Notes: generated by a model from the letters alone, not told the origin. Shown: positions 8,604-17,729, numbered from the stretch's first letter. The stretch is DNA of 64,000 nucleotides from Rhodococcus sovatensis (GCF_037327425.1 NZ_CP147846.1:5270001-5334000), one strand, 5' to 3'. Program-made: numbers and translations.

Positions 8604-9929
8604 GTGAACGCTATCCGCTATTGGAGAGAGTCTCTCGCCGCAACAGTGGCTCTCGTGCTTGTGGCGGTCGCGTTCGTCGTGCCGTACCTGGGTAACGAAC
8701 TTGTCACTCCGATCATCAACAGAACCCCGCAGCAGGTACGTGATTTCGCGGACGCCGCACCTCTTTTCGGGTTTCGTGAGTTCCACTACGGCTGGGGGAC
8801 GCCGTTCGCGATCCTGATCGGCGTGACCGGTGTCCTGTGGGGTCCGGATCTTGCGCGCAGATTGCCGTGGCGCCGACTCCTTGCCCTGGTATGGGCTGCG
8901 TCGGGCGCCTGGACGATGTCGCTGGCGATGATCGACGGATGGCGACGGGGTTTCACCACGCGGCTTGCGTCCACGGACGAGTACCTGCACGAGGTGCCCG
9001 GTGTCACCGACATCCCGGCGACGTTGCGCGGCTTTTCCGAACGGATTCTCGACTACCAGGCCGACTCGTGGACGACGCACGTCTCCGGTCATCCGCCAGG
9101 GGCGTTGTTGACGTTCGTGTGGCTCGATCGGCTCGGGTTGAGTGGAGGCGCGTGGGCTGCGGCTTTGTGCGTGGTCGTCGGTACGAGCGCCGCCGCCGCA
9201 GTCATCGTCACGGTTCGTGCGCTCGGGGACGAGACGATGGCTCGTCGAGTAGCGCCCTTCGCAGTGTTGGCGCCCGCGGCCATCTGGGTGGCTGTGTCCG
9301 CGGACGCGTTCTACATGGGTGTGGTGGCGTGGGGCATCGCACTTCTCGCCATTTCCACCCGGACGCACCGGTGGCCTGCATCGTTCGCAGCGGGTGTGCT
9401 GCTCGGGTTCGGGATCTATCTCAACTACGGGGTCGTGTTGATGGGACTGCCCGCAATCGCGGTGCTGATCGCAGCGCGTACGGCGTGGCCGCTCATCGGT
9501 GCCGTGGCAGGCGCGCTGGTGGTCACAGTCATCTTCACCGCGTACGGGTTCTGGTGGTTCGACGGCTACGAGCTGGTCCAGGAGCGCTACTACCAGGGCA
9601 TCGCCCTGGATCGTCCGTTCGAGTACTGGGGATGGGCGAACATCGCCGCGTTGTTCTGCGCCGTTGGAGTGGCGGTACCGGCGGCGTTCCCACGCATCTT
9701 CACCAGGGCGGCGCCGATCAACTTGTTGGTCATCGGCGCAATCGCAGCGGTGGTGATGGCAGATCTGAGCCAACTGAGCAAGGCCGAGACCGAACGCATC
9801 TGGCTCCCGTTTGCGATGTGGATGCTGCTCGCTCCGGCCGTTCTGCCGCAGCGAACGCACAAGTTCTGGCTGTCGCTGCAGGTGCTCGCTGCACTCGCGA
9901 TCAATCATCTCTTGTTCACGAACTGGTGA
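8604..9929 (+). CDS. Polytopic membrane protein, GT-C glycosyltransferase-like
   Basis: About 441 aa with roughly ten hydrophobic spans. The GTG at 8604 is preceded by AGGGAAAAG; an upstream start at 8535 would overlap mtnP. A long non-membrane loop after span 1 holds TRLASTDEYLHEVPG and HVSGHPPGALLTF; the HPPG motif occurs in integral-membrane lipid-linked sugar transferases of the GT-C/GT39-like class, which transfer sugars from polyprenyl phosphates outside the membrane. That function is a fold-level guess. Divergent from the mtnP operon across 52 bases, so probably co-regulated with it. Confidence 0.65.
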   Translation: MNAIRYWRESLAATVALVLVAVAFVVPYLGNELVTPIINRTPQQVRDFADAAPLFGFREFHYGWGTPFAILIGVTGVLWGPDLARRLPWRRLLALVWAASGAWTMSLAMIDGWRRGFTTRLASTDEYLHEVPGVTDIPATLRGFSERILDYQADSWTTHVSGHPPGALLTFVWLDRLGLSGGAWAAALCVVVGTSAAAAVIVTVRALGDETMARRVAPFAVLAPAAIWVAVSADAFYMGVVAWGIALLAISTRTHRWPASFAAGVLLGFGIYLNYGVVLMGLPAIAVLIAARTAWPLIGAVAGALVVTVIFTAYGFWWFDGYELVQERYYQGIALDRPFEYWGWANIAALFCAVGVAVPAAFPRIFTRAAPINLLVIGAIAAVVMADLSQLSKAETERIWLPFAMWMLLAPAVLPQRTHKFWLSLQVLAALAINHLLFTNW

Positions 9930-9947
9930 CTGGAGTACATGCACGAC

Positions 9948-10610
9948 TTACCTACTCGCGGGGGCAGAGCGTAACCGCGCAAAGTACCGACCGTGAATCG
10001 CCGCGATGTCGACAACGGAAAGTCCTGCCGCCTGTGCCAGTCCGGATGTCGCATCCACGCTGACCCGTGCCCAGGCGAACCAGTCGCCGACCGTCGTGTC
10101 GGTCTCCCAACGCACAGTCTGGGTGAGGACCCGATCGTCGCCAGGTGCATCGACCTCGGCGATAACCGAGCCTCCCGGCCGAATCAGCTCAGCGGCCCTG
10201 CGTAGCAATCGAACCGGATCGCCCCCGATGCCGATGTTGCCGTCGGCCAGCAGCACACTGTCCCATTCGCCTACGTTCGGCAAGGGCTCGAACAGATCTC
10301 GCAATACCGCTCGACCCCCGCGGTTGACGGTGAGATCGACGGCCTTGCGGGAGGTGTCGACGCCCAAGGCCGAGATACCGCGTCGTGCAAGCCCTTCGGT
10401 GAGTCGACCCGGACCGCAGCCCAAATCGAGGGTAGGCCCCGTGCATCGATCGATCATCGAGAAGTCGGCGATTCGATCCTCGACGGTCGACGCTTCGCCG
10501 CCCATCCATCGTGCGATCGGAAGCGACTCCCGTGAGCCGTCGGCATGGCCCATCCAACATGGGAGGCCGGATGAGGCCCGACGAAATAGCTCGTCAGCCG
10601 TAACGGTCAT
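9948..10610 (-). CDS. Class I SAM-dependent methyltransferase
   Basis: A 220-aa methyltransferase with a clear motif I, TLDLGCGPGRLTEGLA (about 59-74), acidic LGVDTS for ribose binding, and SVLLADGNIGIGGDP as the post-motif loop. The acceptor is unknown. Its ATG overlaps the stop of the upstream membrane gene by 4 bases, making it the last gene of the lipoprotein/oxidoreductase operon. Neighbouring sugar-transferase genes suggest a tailoring role on a glycan or glycolipid (inference). Confidence 0.82.
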   Translation of the reverse strand: MTVTADELFRRASSGLPCWMGHADGSRESLPIARWMGGEASTVEDRIADFSMIDRCTGPTLDLGCGPGRLTEGLARRGISALGVDTSRKAVDLTVNRGGRAVLRDLFEPLPNVGEWDSVLLADGNIGIGGDPVRLLRRAAELIRPGGSVIAEVDAPGDDRVLTQTVRWETDTTVGDWFAWARVSVDATSGLAQAAGLSVVDIAAIHGRYFARLRSAPASR

Positions 10611-11077
10611 GTGTCTCTCCTGAAGGATGCAAGGCGGATGGCGTAGGCGACGGCACTGACTCCGAACAGCGTCGCGGACAACAACAGCCAGCGACCGAGG
10701 TACGGCTCCTGAGTCAAACCGGTTGCGGCTCGGTAGGTGTGCGATCCCTGCTGCACTATCCCGGGAAAGAACATCGCGAAGGTCAGCGCAGTCCCGAGTG
10801 CCGGAATACGAACGTAGTTCAGTGGCGATACGCGCATGCGGTGCGTTCGGCCGAGCCCGAATCGAAGTGATCGATCGGCAATCGCATAGAGCGGGAACAG
10901 CACCAGATCATGTGCAATCACGGCTCCGGCAAACCATACAGCGATCGATTGCCACCAGACGTCCTTGTTCCAGAACGTCTGAATGCCTGCCACGTACACC
11001 ACATATCCCACGAGCGCGAAGGCGAAAGCCAAGGTGAGTAGGTGAAGCGGACTCGCCCCGTACATCCGCCTGATCAC
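10607..11077 (-). CDS. Four-span integral membrane protein
   Basis: A 156-aa hydrophobic protein with four predicted spans (for example LLTLAFAFALVGYVVYVAG and LLLSATLFGVSAVAYAI). The GTG at 11077 shares GTGA with the stop of the molybdopterin oxidoreductase gene, which fixes the start. It resembles no family I can name with certainty. Sandwiched in a strictly overlapping operon, it may serve as a membrane or quinone-linked partner of the oxidoreductase. Confidence 0.65.
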   Translation of the reverse strand: MIRRMYGASPLHLLTLAFAFALVGYVVYVAGIQTFWNKDVWWQSIAVWFAGAVIAHDLVLFPLYAIADRSLRFGLGRTHRMRVSPLNYVRIPALGTALTFAMFFPGIVQQGSHTYRAATGLTQEPYLGRWLLLSATLFGVSAVAYAIRLASFRRDT

Positions 11078-12363
11078 GATGACCTGAACTCGATGGCCGC
11101 GACCCACTTGGTGTTGTGCACACCCGGCATGGCCGGGACGATGATGCGGGCTGGATATCCGTGGTCGAGCGACAGGTCGGCACCGTTGACACGAAGCGCC
11201 AGCAGGGAATCCGGGTGAAGAACCTGATTGGACTGAAGGACCGCCTGGCGGAACGGCCCGTTCTCTTCGATCGAGGAGACCAGCGCCGAATCGAGGTCCC
11301 CGATGCCCGCTGCCCTGGCCAGGTCCCGAAGGGGCACACCCGTCCACGTCTGTACCGTCGACCATCCCTCCACGCAAGCGATCGGGAGTTCGGCGGTATG
11401 TTGCTCCATGAGGAGCAGTGCGGCGCGGTCGAATGTCACTGTGGTATCGCCGTTGAGGAGTTCGAGCGTCCAGTCCGCGCCGGTGCTGACGTCGTCGATG
11501 CCGGCGGCGACGGCTGTCCGGTTGATCTGGAAGTCGTTCGGACCGTCACCGTAGGAACGTCCACGGGGCAAGAGTATCGCGGCGTGTCTGAGGACGCCGC
11601 CGGTGGTCTGTCCTGCTGTAAGAACGGCGAGGAATACCGCGCCACCACCGACGAGTGCCAACGCGCCGCGTCGACTGATCGTGGGTTCGGCGGGGTCGAC
11701 GGCGATGAGATCGGAATCTCCGACCTCCTGCTCGGTCTGCTTGTCTTGCAGCACTTGTATCAGTGAACGTCCACGCAGGGTGCGAATCATCAACGGAGCC
11801 TTCAAGGCCACATGGCTGACGAATCCGGCGATGAAGACCCATGCTCCCCAATAGTGGGCGGTATAGAAGCTGAATCCAAAGAGATAGTCGTACTGGATGT
11901 TCAGTACGCCGGTGACGATCTCGAACAGGATCCCACCGACGAGTGCGATCAGTGAAAGGCGTTCCAGTGCATCGGCTATCGATTGGATCGGCGGTGTGAC
12001 GAACAGCCTGGGAATGACCGACCACAGCTTGGCCAAGACGATCGGAAAGAGAACCAGCCCGAGTCCGACGTGCAGTCCTTGGGTCAGTCGGTAGAGCCAC
12101 GCTGGATCGGTGGGCCAGTCGAACTGAGGAAGCCGTAGCCACCCGACATCTGCAGGCATTGCCTGACCGAACTGCGGCCCGTACGCGATGTAGGACAACA
12201 GCCCCGTGACGATGACTATCGGCAATCCAGCGAGCAGGACAGCTCCGAAGACCGAGGTGAGCCACGGGCCTCTCAGGGGACTGCGGAAGCGGAGCTGACC
12301 ACGCGCCCGAGCGCGCGAGGCCTCCATACGCGGTGACCTCGCGCGCTCGGGTTCTGCGGACAT
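11074..12363 (-). CDS. Cytochrome b561-like/molybdopterin-dependent oxidoreductase fusion
   Basis: A 429-aa two-part protein. Residues about 33-195 hold four membrane spans with spaced histidines (H98, H170 and H184) suiting a b-type cytochrome; residues 228-256 hold an RR pair and hydrophobic stretch like an internal export signal (SRRGALALVGGG). Residues about 270-425 are a sulfite-oxidase-type molybdopterin domain with the ligand cysteine C330 in PIACVEGWS. The catalytic domain would face outside and feed electrons to the fused cytochrome. The substrate is unknown. Start may also be M13; the upstream lipoprotein stop directly abuts the ATG. Confidence 0.8.
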   Translation of the reverse strand: MSAEPERARSPRMEASRARARGQLRFRSPLRGPWLTSVFGAVLLAGLPIVIVTGLLSYIAYGPQFGQAMPADVGWLRLPQFDWPTDPAWLYRLTQGLHVGLGLVLFPIVLAKLWSVIPRLFVTPPIQSIADALERLSLIALVGGILFEIVTGVLNIQYDYLFGFSFYTAHYWGAWVFIAGFVSHVALKAPLMIRTLRGRSLIQVLQDKQTEQEVGDSDLIAVDPAEPTISRRGALALVGGGAVFLAVLTAGQTTGGVLRHAAILLPRGRSYGDGPNDFQINRTAVAAGIDDVSTGADWTLELLNGDTTVTFDRAALLLMEQHTAELPIACVEGWSTVQTWTGVPLRDLARAAGIGDLDSALVSSIEENGPFRQAVLQSNQVLHPDSLLALRVNGADLSLDHGYPARIIVPAMPGVHNTKWVAAIEFRSS

Positions 12364-13053
12364 TTAGGCAGTGGCGACAGTGATGGTCGCAACGCCCACG
12401 AGCAGGCCGGGGGTGACAGCGTCTGTCTGGAACGTGTCGTTCAGCAGGCCGGCTGCGGTCTCCGAGATCTTGACCTGGGTTCCCTGGAGGATGGCCGTGT
12501 TGTCGGGGCCGGTTGCCAACGGGTTCAGAGTGCGGCCGTCGAGGTCGAAGATGACAGCATCTTCGGCTGCAACCTCGCCGTTGACCGACACGGTGCCGGT
12601 GAGCAGCGACGTGCCCGGGTCGATGTCGAAGTCGGTGAGCTCGACGACGGTCTCGCCTGCGGTGAGCGACAATCCGCTTCCGTCGTGCATGATTTCACCC
12701 TGGACGTAGGGATCGACTGTGCCGGGCTCCCAGTACTTGACGTTGCCGCCGGTGATCGGGAAGCTGATGGAACCGTCTGCGAGAGTGGCGGTTCCGATGA
12801 CGCCCGGCGTGAGGCCGAGGGTCGTCAGTGCGCCGGTGAAGCCGGGGTCCAGAGCGACCGCAGTGCTGACGCCGTTGCTGAGGTCATCGACCTCGGCAGC
12901 AGGCTCAGGCATTGCTTCGGTGGTCTCCATCGCTGCCGAGCTGGTGCTGCTCTCGGTCGTGGTGGAGGAGTCGTCGCTCGAGCATGCAGCAAGGGGCACG
13001 AGCGTCATTGCGCCAACTGCAGTGGCGGCCATGACTTTACGGATCGAGATCAT
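12364..13053 (-). CDS. Secreted lipoprotein of unknown function
   Basis: A 229-aa lipoprotein: signal MISIRKVMAATAVGAMTLVP and lipobox LAAC with C24 as the lipidated residue, then a Ser/Thr-rich linker (25-45) and a beta-rich domain of repeated GT/TG turns, such as GTATLADGSISFPITGG. A weak likeness to HtaA-type heme-binding domains was considered and cannot be decided by eye. It heads the oxidoreductase operon with zero spacing to the next gene, so it may be an outer partner or substrate-binding part of that oxidoreductase. Confidence 0.75.
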   Translation of the reverse strand: MISIRKVMAATAVGAMTLVPLAACSSDDSSTTTESSTSSAAMETTEAMPEPAAEVDDLSNGVSTAVALDPGFTGALTTLGLTPGVIGTATLADGSISFPITGGNVKYWEPGTVDPYVQGEIMHDGSGLSLTAGETVVELTDFDIDPGTSLLTGTVSVNGEVAAEDAVIFDLDGRTLNPLATGPDNTAILQGTQVKISETAAGLLNDTFQTDAVTPGLLVGVATITVATA

Positions 13054-13581
13054 GTCGGATCTACCTTTCGTTGCTCATCTCTTGAGCGTTGATGGTGATT
13101 CGCCGCCGGTGTCGATCCGGATTGGTTCCGGTCCGAAGCGGGTTCGTGGCTGCGAATCGTTTCGGCGTGGAAAAGGAGCGGTCGGCCGCGGGTGGCGTTC
13201 CGTTCCACGAAAACCGTGCGTCAAATCGCGTTGGTAGACATAGGCTCTCACCTTTTTGTCCAGTTCGGTGACCAGAATGTCCGTTTTCAACACTCGTAGT
13301 AGGCCCGTGTCCGTTCCGTGATCGAGTTGAGTCTCGTCCGTTACCTCGGGCGCCTTCTGCGGCTCTAGCCGGGCGTTCGGTTTGGTTCCCGGGGCCCCTT
13401 GGAGTGACCGAATGAGTCGTTCGCTCCCATCCGGAGACCGAATCAGACATTCGGTCACTCTGAGTGACTCAAACAGACATTCGGTCACTCTGAGTGACTC
13501 AAACAGACATTCGGTCACTACGCTGGGCCCGCGGCCCCACCCACGGCGGAGGCCGATTCGACCTTCGAAGGAGCATGCCCG
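13054..13581. other. 528-base intergenic region with operator-like repeats
   Basis: Lies between the divergent lipoprotein (minus) and rhodanese (plus) genes. It contains the repeat array at 13446-13519 and one inverted copy of its core (GAGTGACCGAATG, 13402-13414). Long open frames here on the minus strand come from the 30-base repeat period and base composition; no convincing gene is seen. The rhodanese ribosome binding site is GAAGGAG at 13567-13573. Confidence 0.6.
13446..13519. repeat. Tandem 30-bp repeat, two full copies and a half
   Basis: Units 13446-13475 and 13476-13505 are identical; a third copy (13506-13519) stops after 14 bases. Each full unit contains the 15-base palindrome GTCACTCTGAGTGAC. 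The core CATTCGGTCACTC also appears once inverted at 13402-13414. The third copy ends 62 bases before the rhodanese ATG, so the array sits where a promoter or operator would be. Confidence 0.9.
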
Positions 13582-14406
13582 ATGAGTGTCATCCGAGACG
13601 TCGACGATGTGAAGTCCGCGCTGGGCAGCCTGGTCCCACCCGTGGTTCTGGACGTCCGCTGGGCCCTCGGCGACTCTGCCGGACATCGGCACTACCTCGA
13701 CGCTCATATCCCCGGTGCCGTGTTCGTCGACCTCGATACCGAACTGGCCGGGCACGGCGCACCCGAACTCGGTCGCCACCCGTTGCCGTCGATCGAGGAC
13801 CTGCAGTTGTCGGCGCGCAGGTGGGGAATCAGTGTCGGTGTGCCCGTCGTGGTCTACGACAACACGGGCAATCTGGCGGCCTCGCGGGCATGGTGGTTGT
13901 TGAAGTGGGCAGGCGTCGAACAGGTATCACTTCTCGATGGCGGCCTGGCGGCGTGGATCGCGGCCGGGCACGACACCGCCTCGGGGGAGGAAAGCGCCGC
14001 CTGGGTCGGTGATATCGAGCTCAGTGCGGGCCACCTTCCGGTCTTGACCGCCGATGGGGCCGCAGCTCTGGCGGAGTCCGGAACGCTGCTCGACGCCCGG
14101 GCGGCCGAACGCTACCGCGGCGAGACCGAGCCGGTCGACCCGAAAGCAGGCCACATCCCGGGTGCAATCAGTGCTCCGACAGCTGCGAACGTCGATGCGG
14201 ACGGCAGATTTCTCCCGGCCGATGCGCTGCGCCGCAGATTCGGCGACGTGGGCGCGGTCGGCGTCTACTGCGGATCGGGTGTGACGGCTGCCCATCAAGT
14301 TGCGGCGCTTGCCATTGCGGGTATCGACGCCGCGCTGTTCCCCGGTTCGTGGTCACAGTGGTCCAATGATCCGGCCCGTCCCGTGGCGACGGGACCGACC
14401 CCCTGA
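13582..14406 (+). CDS. Two-domain rhodanese-type sulfurtransferase
   Basis: A 274-aa protein with two rhodanese modules: an inactive N-terminal one (about 18-130, HYLDAHIPGAVFVDLD) and a catalytic one (about 150-265) whose active-site loop is CGSGVTAAH, cysteine first. This CGSGVTA loop is typical of thiosulfate/3-mercaptopyruvate sulfurtransferases, which pass sulfane sulfur to cyanide or thiols. Start ATG is supported by GAAGGAG 8 bases upstream. Preceded by the repeat array, which may control it. Confidence 0.88.
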   Translation: MSVIRDVDDVKSALGSLVPPVVLDVRWALGDSAGHRHYLDAHIPGAVFVDLDTELAGHGAPELGRHPLPSIEDLQLSARRWGISVGVPVVVYDNTGNLAASRAWWLLKWAGVEQVSLLDGGLAAWIAAGHDTASGEESAAWVGDIELSAGHLPVLTADGAAALAESGTLLDARAAERYRGETEPVDPKAGHIPGAISAPTAANVDADGRFLPADALRRRFGDVGAVGVYCGSGVTAAHQVAALAIAGIDAALFPGSWSQWSNDPARPVATGPTP

Positions 14407-14413
14407 TGTATCT

Positions 14414-15976
14414 CTAGCCGAGAATCAGGTCCGCCGCCTTCTCTCCGATGACGACGCTCGGCGCGTGGGTGTGCCAGCGAATGATCGAGGGCATGATCGA
14501 TGCATCCGCCACCCTCAACTTGTCGACACCCCGAACCCGCAGGTCAGGGCTGACGACGCTCGCCGGATCGTTGCCCATTCGGCAGGTGCTCACGGGGTGG
14601 TAGAGCGTGTGGGCGTTCTGCTCGAGTGCTTCGGACAGCAGGTCCCCGGCGTCCTTGGGACGAACTATGGTGCCCAGCAGATCTTTCAACGCAGGCTGAG
14701 ACGCTATCTCGGTACACACTCGCAGCCCCTCCAGCATCGCCTGCCGATCCGCACCGTCCGGATCGCTGAGGTAGCGCGGGTCGATGATCGGCTTCGCGAG
14801 CGGATCGGCCGATCGAAGTGTGATCTCGCCGCGGCTTTCCGGTCGCAGCAGAACCGAGCCGATGACAGCGGCATGGGCGTCGGGTGCGATGAGGCCTTCG
14901 TCGAAGAACGGTGCTGGTGCGTAGATGAGTTCGATGTCGGGAAGTGCCAGGTCCTCGCGACTCTTGATGAACCCGTATGCCTCGGCGACGTTCGAGGTCA
15001 GCATTCCGCGCCGTCGAGCCAGGTAGTTGACCAACTCTGGAATCTTCTCTGCGAAGAAGAGTGAATCGTTCTCGACGCTCCAGCCGATCAATGCCGCCAG
15101 GTGATCCGTCAGGTTCTGTCCGACCTGGGGCGAATGATGGCGCACGGCGATCCCGTGTGACTCGAGCTGCGCTTTGTCTCCGATCCCGGACAACATCAGC
15201 AGCTGTGGGGTGTTGACGGCACCACCGGCGAGGACCACTTCACGTGCGGCCCGGACGGTGTGCGACTGGCCATTGGAGATGTATTCCACGCCAACGGCTG
15301 CGGACCCCTCGAACACGACTTTCGACGCGTGGGCCTCGGTGAGTACGGTGAGATTGGCTCGCTTCCGAATCGGCGCAAGGTATGCGTCGGCAGTACTCCA
15401 GCGCGCGCCACGCTTCTGGTTGACCATGGTCTGCGAGAAGCCCTTGGGCTCAGGCAAGTTGGCGGGCTCGACGGGGTAGCCGGCCTGCCGAACGGCGTCG
15501 AGGAACGAGCTTGTGAGCGCCCGAGGGCTGCGCTGATTCGACACGATCAGCGGTCCACTTCGGCCGGCATCGAGAGCTGTCGTGCCCTCGATGTTCTCGA
15601 TCTTGCGGAAATACGGCACGATGTTCTCGAAGGACCACGACGAGTCGCTGAGCGTCGCCCACTCGTCGTAATCGGCGGCGAAGCCGCGAACCCACATCAT
15701 CGCGTTCATCGACGAGGAACCGCCGAGCATCTTGCCGCGTGGCCAGAAGATGCTGCGTCCCTTCAGTTCCGGCTGTGGCTCCGAGTCGTAGTTCCAATCT
15801 ACGTCGCTTCGGTACAGCTTGGAGAACGCTGCGGGTATGTGAGCGAATTTGTTCTTGTCCTCGGGGCCCGCTTCGAGCAGTACGACGGTATTGCGTGGGT
15901 CGGCGCTGAGGCGATTGGCCAACACCGCTCCCGAAGACCCTGCTCCGACTACGACGTAATCGACGATCGATGGCAA
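14414..15976 (-). CDS. GMC-family FAD oxidoreductase
   Basis: A 520-aa glucose-methanol-choline oxidoreductase oxidising an alcohol to an aldehyde or ketone. FAD-binding VVVGAGSSGAVLANRL at 8-23 and GMC signature 1 (PRGKMLGGSSSMNAM, about 79-93); signature 2 GGAVNTPQLLMLSGIG mid-protein; C-terminal catalytic histidine in RWHTHAPSVVIGEKAADLI. Ten bases separate it from the upstream aldehyde dehydrogenase, so alcohol-to-aldehyde-to-acid oxidation by the pair is a reasonable inference; choline versus other alcohols cannot be decided. Confidence 0.9.
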   Translation of the reverse strand: MPSIVDYVVVGAGSSGAVLANRLSADPRNTVVLLEAGPEDKNKFAHIPAAFSKLYRSDVDWNYDSEPQPELKGRSIFWPRGKMLGGSSSMNAMMWVRGFAADYDEWATLSDSSWSFENIVPYFRKIENIEGTTALDAGRSGPLIVSNQRSPRALTSSFLDAVRQAGYPVEPANLPEPKGFSQTMVNQKRGARWSTADAYLAPIRKRANLTVLTEAHASKVVFEGSAAVGVEYISNGQSHTVRAAREVVLAGGAVNTPQLLMLSGIGDKAQLESHGIAVRHHSPQVGQNLTDHLAALIGWSVENDSLFFAEKIPELVNYLARRRGMLTSNVAEAYGFIKSREDLALPDIELIYAPAPFFDEGLIAPDAHAAVIGSVLLRPESRGEITLRSADPLAKPIIDPRYLSDPDGADRQAMLEGLRVCTEIASQPALKDLLGTIVRPKDAGDLLSEALEQNAHTLYHPVSTCRMGNDPASVVSPDLRVRGVDKLRVADASIMPSIIRWHTHAPSVVIGEKAADLILG

Positions 15977-15986
15977 CGAAAGACCC

Positions 15987-17729
15987 CTATCCGCGCAGCG
16001 CAGAAGCGAAAATGGCGGGCAATTTCGCCCAGGACGGACTGCCGGCGAATGCAGTCAACAAACGCCCGGTTGTCGCCGCAGTGCGGTTGCTGACGAACCA
16101 CGGCGGTTTCGGCGAGATCGACCACTCCTTGTTGCCCAGTGATCGGGGCGACGGCCGGAACGGACCGCGTACCACCGTGCGCTCGGTCCCGTCTATCAGC
16201 AGCGCGTTGTGGACGATGCCGATGCCGCTCTGAACGTCTGCCAGGGTATGGCCGGGAAAGGCGCCCCACGTTGCGGCAGCGGAAAGGAACGCCAACGCGG
16301 TCCAGGCGTTGACGGCGATCGCGCCGTACCGGAGCTCGGCCAACAGCTCGTCGAACCGCCGACCGTAGCTTTCGATCGTCTTCGGGTGCGCAAGGACGTT
16401 GACGCCGAGGGTGCCGACGAACTTCTCGTTGACTGTCTCGACGGCTTTGACGAAGAACTGTTCACCCTCGTAAGGAAGTTCGACTACACCGAGAACCGGT
16501 GCGAAGTACTCGGTGTTGAGCAGGGTGGTCTCGTCGCCTGGGTTGAGATCGTCGATCAGCACCCGCCCACCCGGAAGGCGTCGGGCATGGGGGTAGCTCT
16601 CGACGGCCGATTCGACTCGTCCGTCGCTTCCTGGGTAATAGGGCCGTCGCTGCGGTGCGGCGGCCAGTGCGTCGCGTACGGCTGCGAGGAACTCGTCGCG
16701 CTGTGGCCATCCCGACGACAGCACGATCACCTGCGAGGCGACGCAATTGTATCCGCCGTTGTGAAGGCGTTGTGTCGCAACGTGTTCTGCCTGAAAGCGG
16801 ATGTCGGCGCTGCTCCACTCGCCGGGCAGGACAATGGTCGGTGACACTCCGCCCAGTTCGCTGGTGATCGGCTTCGTCAGAAGTGGGTCGCCGGCAGCTT
16901 TGCGTGCGGCACCCGACTCGCCGGGCCCGAATACGATGGCGTCGTGAGTGATCGAGCTTCCGGTCATGTGAACGTGGTCGACAAGATCGTGTCCGACGAG
17001 ATAGCCGCCGACCTCGGCGCCGCCGGTCAGAATGCGCACGGCACCGACATCGATCAGTGGCGCAAGGATCTTCGTGAAGACCGGCAGCATCGGATCTGTT
17101 ATCGGGTTCAGCTTGAGCGCTACGACACGATTGTTGGCGATCAGTTCGTACAAGGTGTCGAGGGGCGCGATCGACATGATGTTTCCTGCACCGAGAACGA
17201 CGCCGACGCCGTTGGTGCGGTCGGGTGTCAGTTGTGCGAGACCGGCGGTGCGCTGTGCGGTGGCCGCGTCGATTCCTGGCTTCAGCCATACCTGTGCGCT
17301 GAATCCGCTGAGCAGTAGTTGGTCGAAGACCCCATGGGGAAGTACCTGGACCGTGGTGCGGCCACCGGGTGCGGTTCCGAAAGTCGCGCCCTCGAGCGGT
17401 CCTTTGCCCTGCTCGAGATCGCCCAGTGTTCGAGCGATCGTGGCGGTTCCGCCGGTGAACGCGTACGGGCCGGACATCCACTCTTCGCCGATCAGCGGTG
17501 AGGTGGACTCCAACCCTTTGATCGACGCTGCCGCCGCGACCCACTCCTCCGCGTGCTCGACGGTGAGGTCACGGACACGCTCGATCAACTTGCGGCGTTG
17601 CCCGAGTGACAGTGCGCCCCAAGTCTGCTCACCTGCTCGAAGTTCGGCGAGTGCGGTGTCGACGCGAGCGTGGACCTCGGTGTCGGAGTTGTCCGCAGCG
17701 GGTGGGTGGGGCGCGTTGAGTTCGGTCAC
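15987..17729 (-). CDS. Aldehyde dehydrogenase family protein
   Basis: A 580-aa NAD(P)-dependent aldehyde dehydrogenase, longer than the usual 480-500. The glutamate motif is TSELGGVSPTIV and the catalytic cysteine lies in HNGGYNCVASQVIVL; NAWTALAFL follows near the C-terminus. The extra C-terminal ~60 residues (after PFRPSPRSL) are typical of an uncharacterised ALDH subgroup. GTG at 17729 begins VTELNAPH; the longer frame upstream to 17993 overlaps the divergent PucR gene and is not credible. Forms an operon with the GMC gene. Confidence 0.85.
   Translation of the reverse strand: MTELNAPHPPAADNSDTEVHARVDTALAELRAGEQTWGALSLGQRRKLIERVRDLTVEHAEEWVAAAASIKGLESTSPLIGEEWMSGPYAFTGGTATIARTLGDLEQGKGPLEGATFGTAPGGRTTVQVLPHGVFDQLLLSGFSAQVWLKPGIDAATAQRTAGLAQLTPDRTNGVGVVLGAGNIMSIAPLDTLYELIANNRVVALKLNPITDPMLPVFTKILAPLIDVGAVRILTGGAEVGGYLVGHDLVDHVHMTGSSITHDAIVFGPGESGAARKAAGDPLLTKPITSELGGVSPTIVLPGEWSSADIRFQAEHVATQRLHNGGYNCVASQVIVLSSGWPQRDEFLAAVRDALAAAPQRRPYYPGSDGRVESAVESYPHARRLPGGRVLIDDLNPGDETTLLNTEYFAPVLGVVELPYEGEQFFVKAVETVNEKFVGTLGVNVLAHPKTIESYGRRFDELLAELRYGAIAVNAWTALAFLSAAATWGAFPGHTLADVQSGIGIVHNALLIDGTERTVVRGPFRPSPRSLGNKEWSISPKPPWFVSNRTAATTGRLLTAFAGSPSWAKLPAIFASALRG

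Noticed and set aside
13446..13519. Possible CRISPR array
   Set aside because: The repeats are contiguous with no spacers and only two and a half copies exist; no cas gene is nearby.
13075..13779. 234-codon minus-strand frame containing a tenfold-periodic peptide repeat
   Set aside because: The peptide repeat only mirrors the 30-bp DNA repeat, the frame overlaps the start of the rhodanese gene, and no start signal is present.
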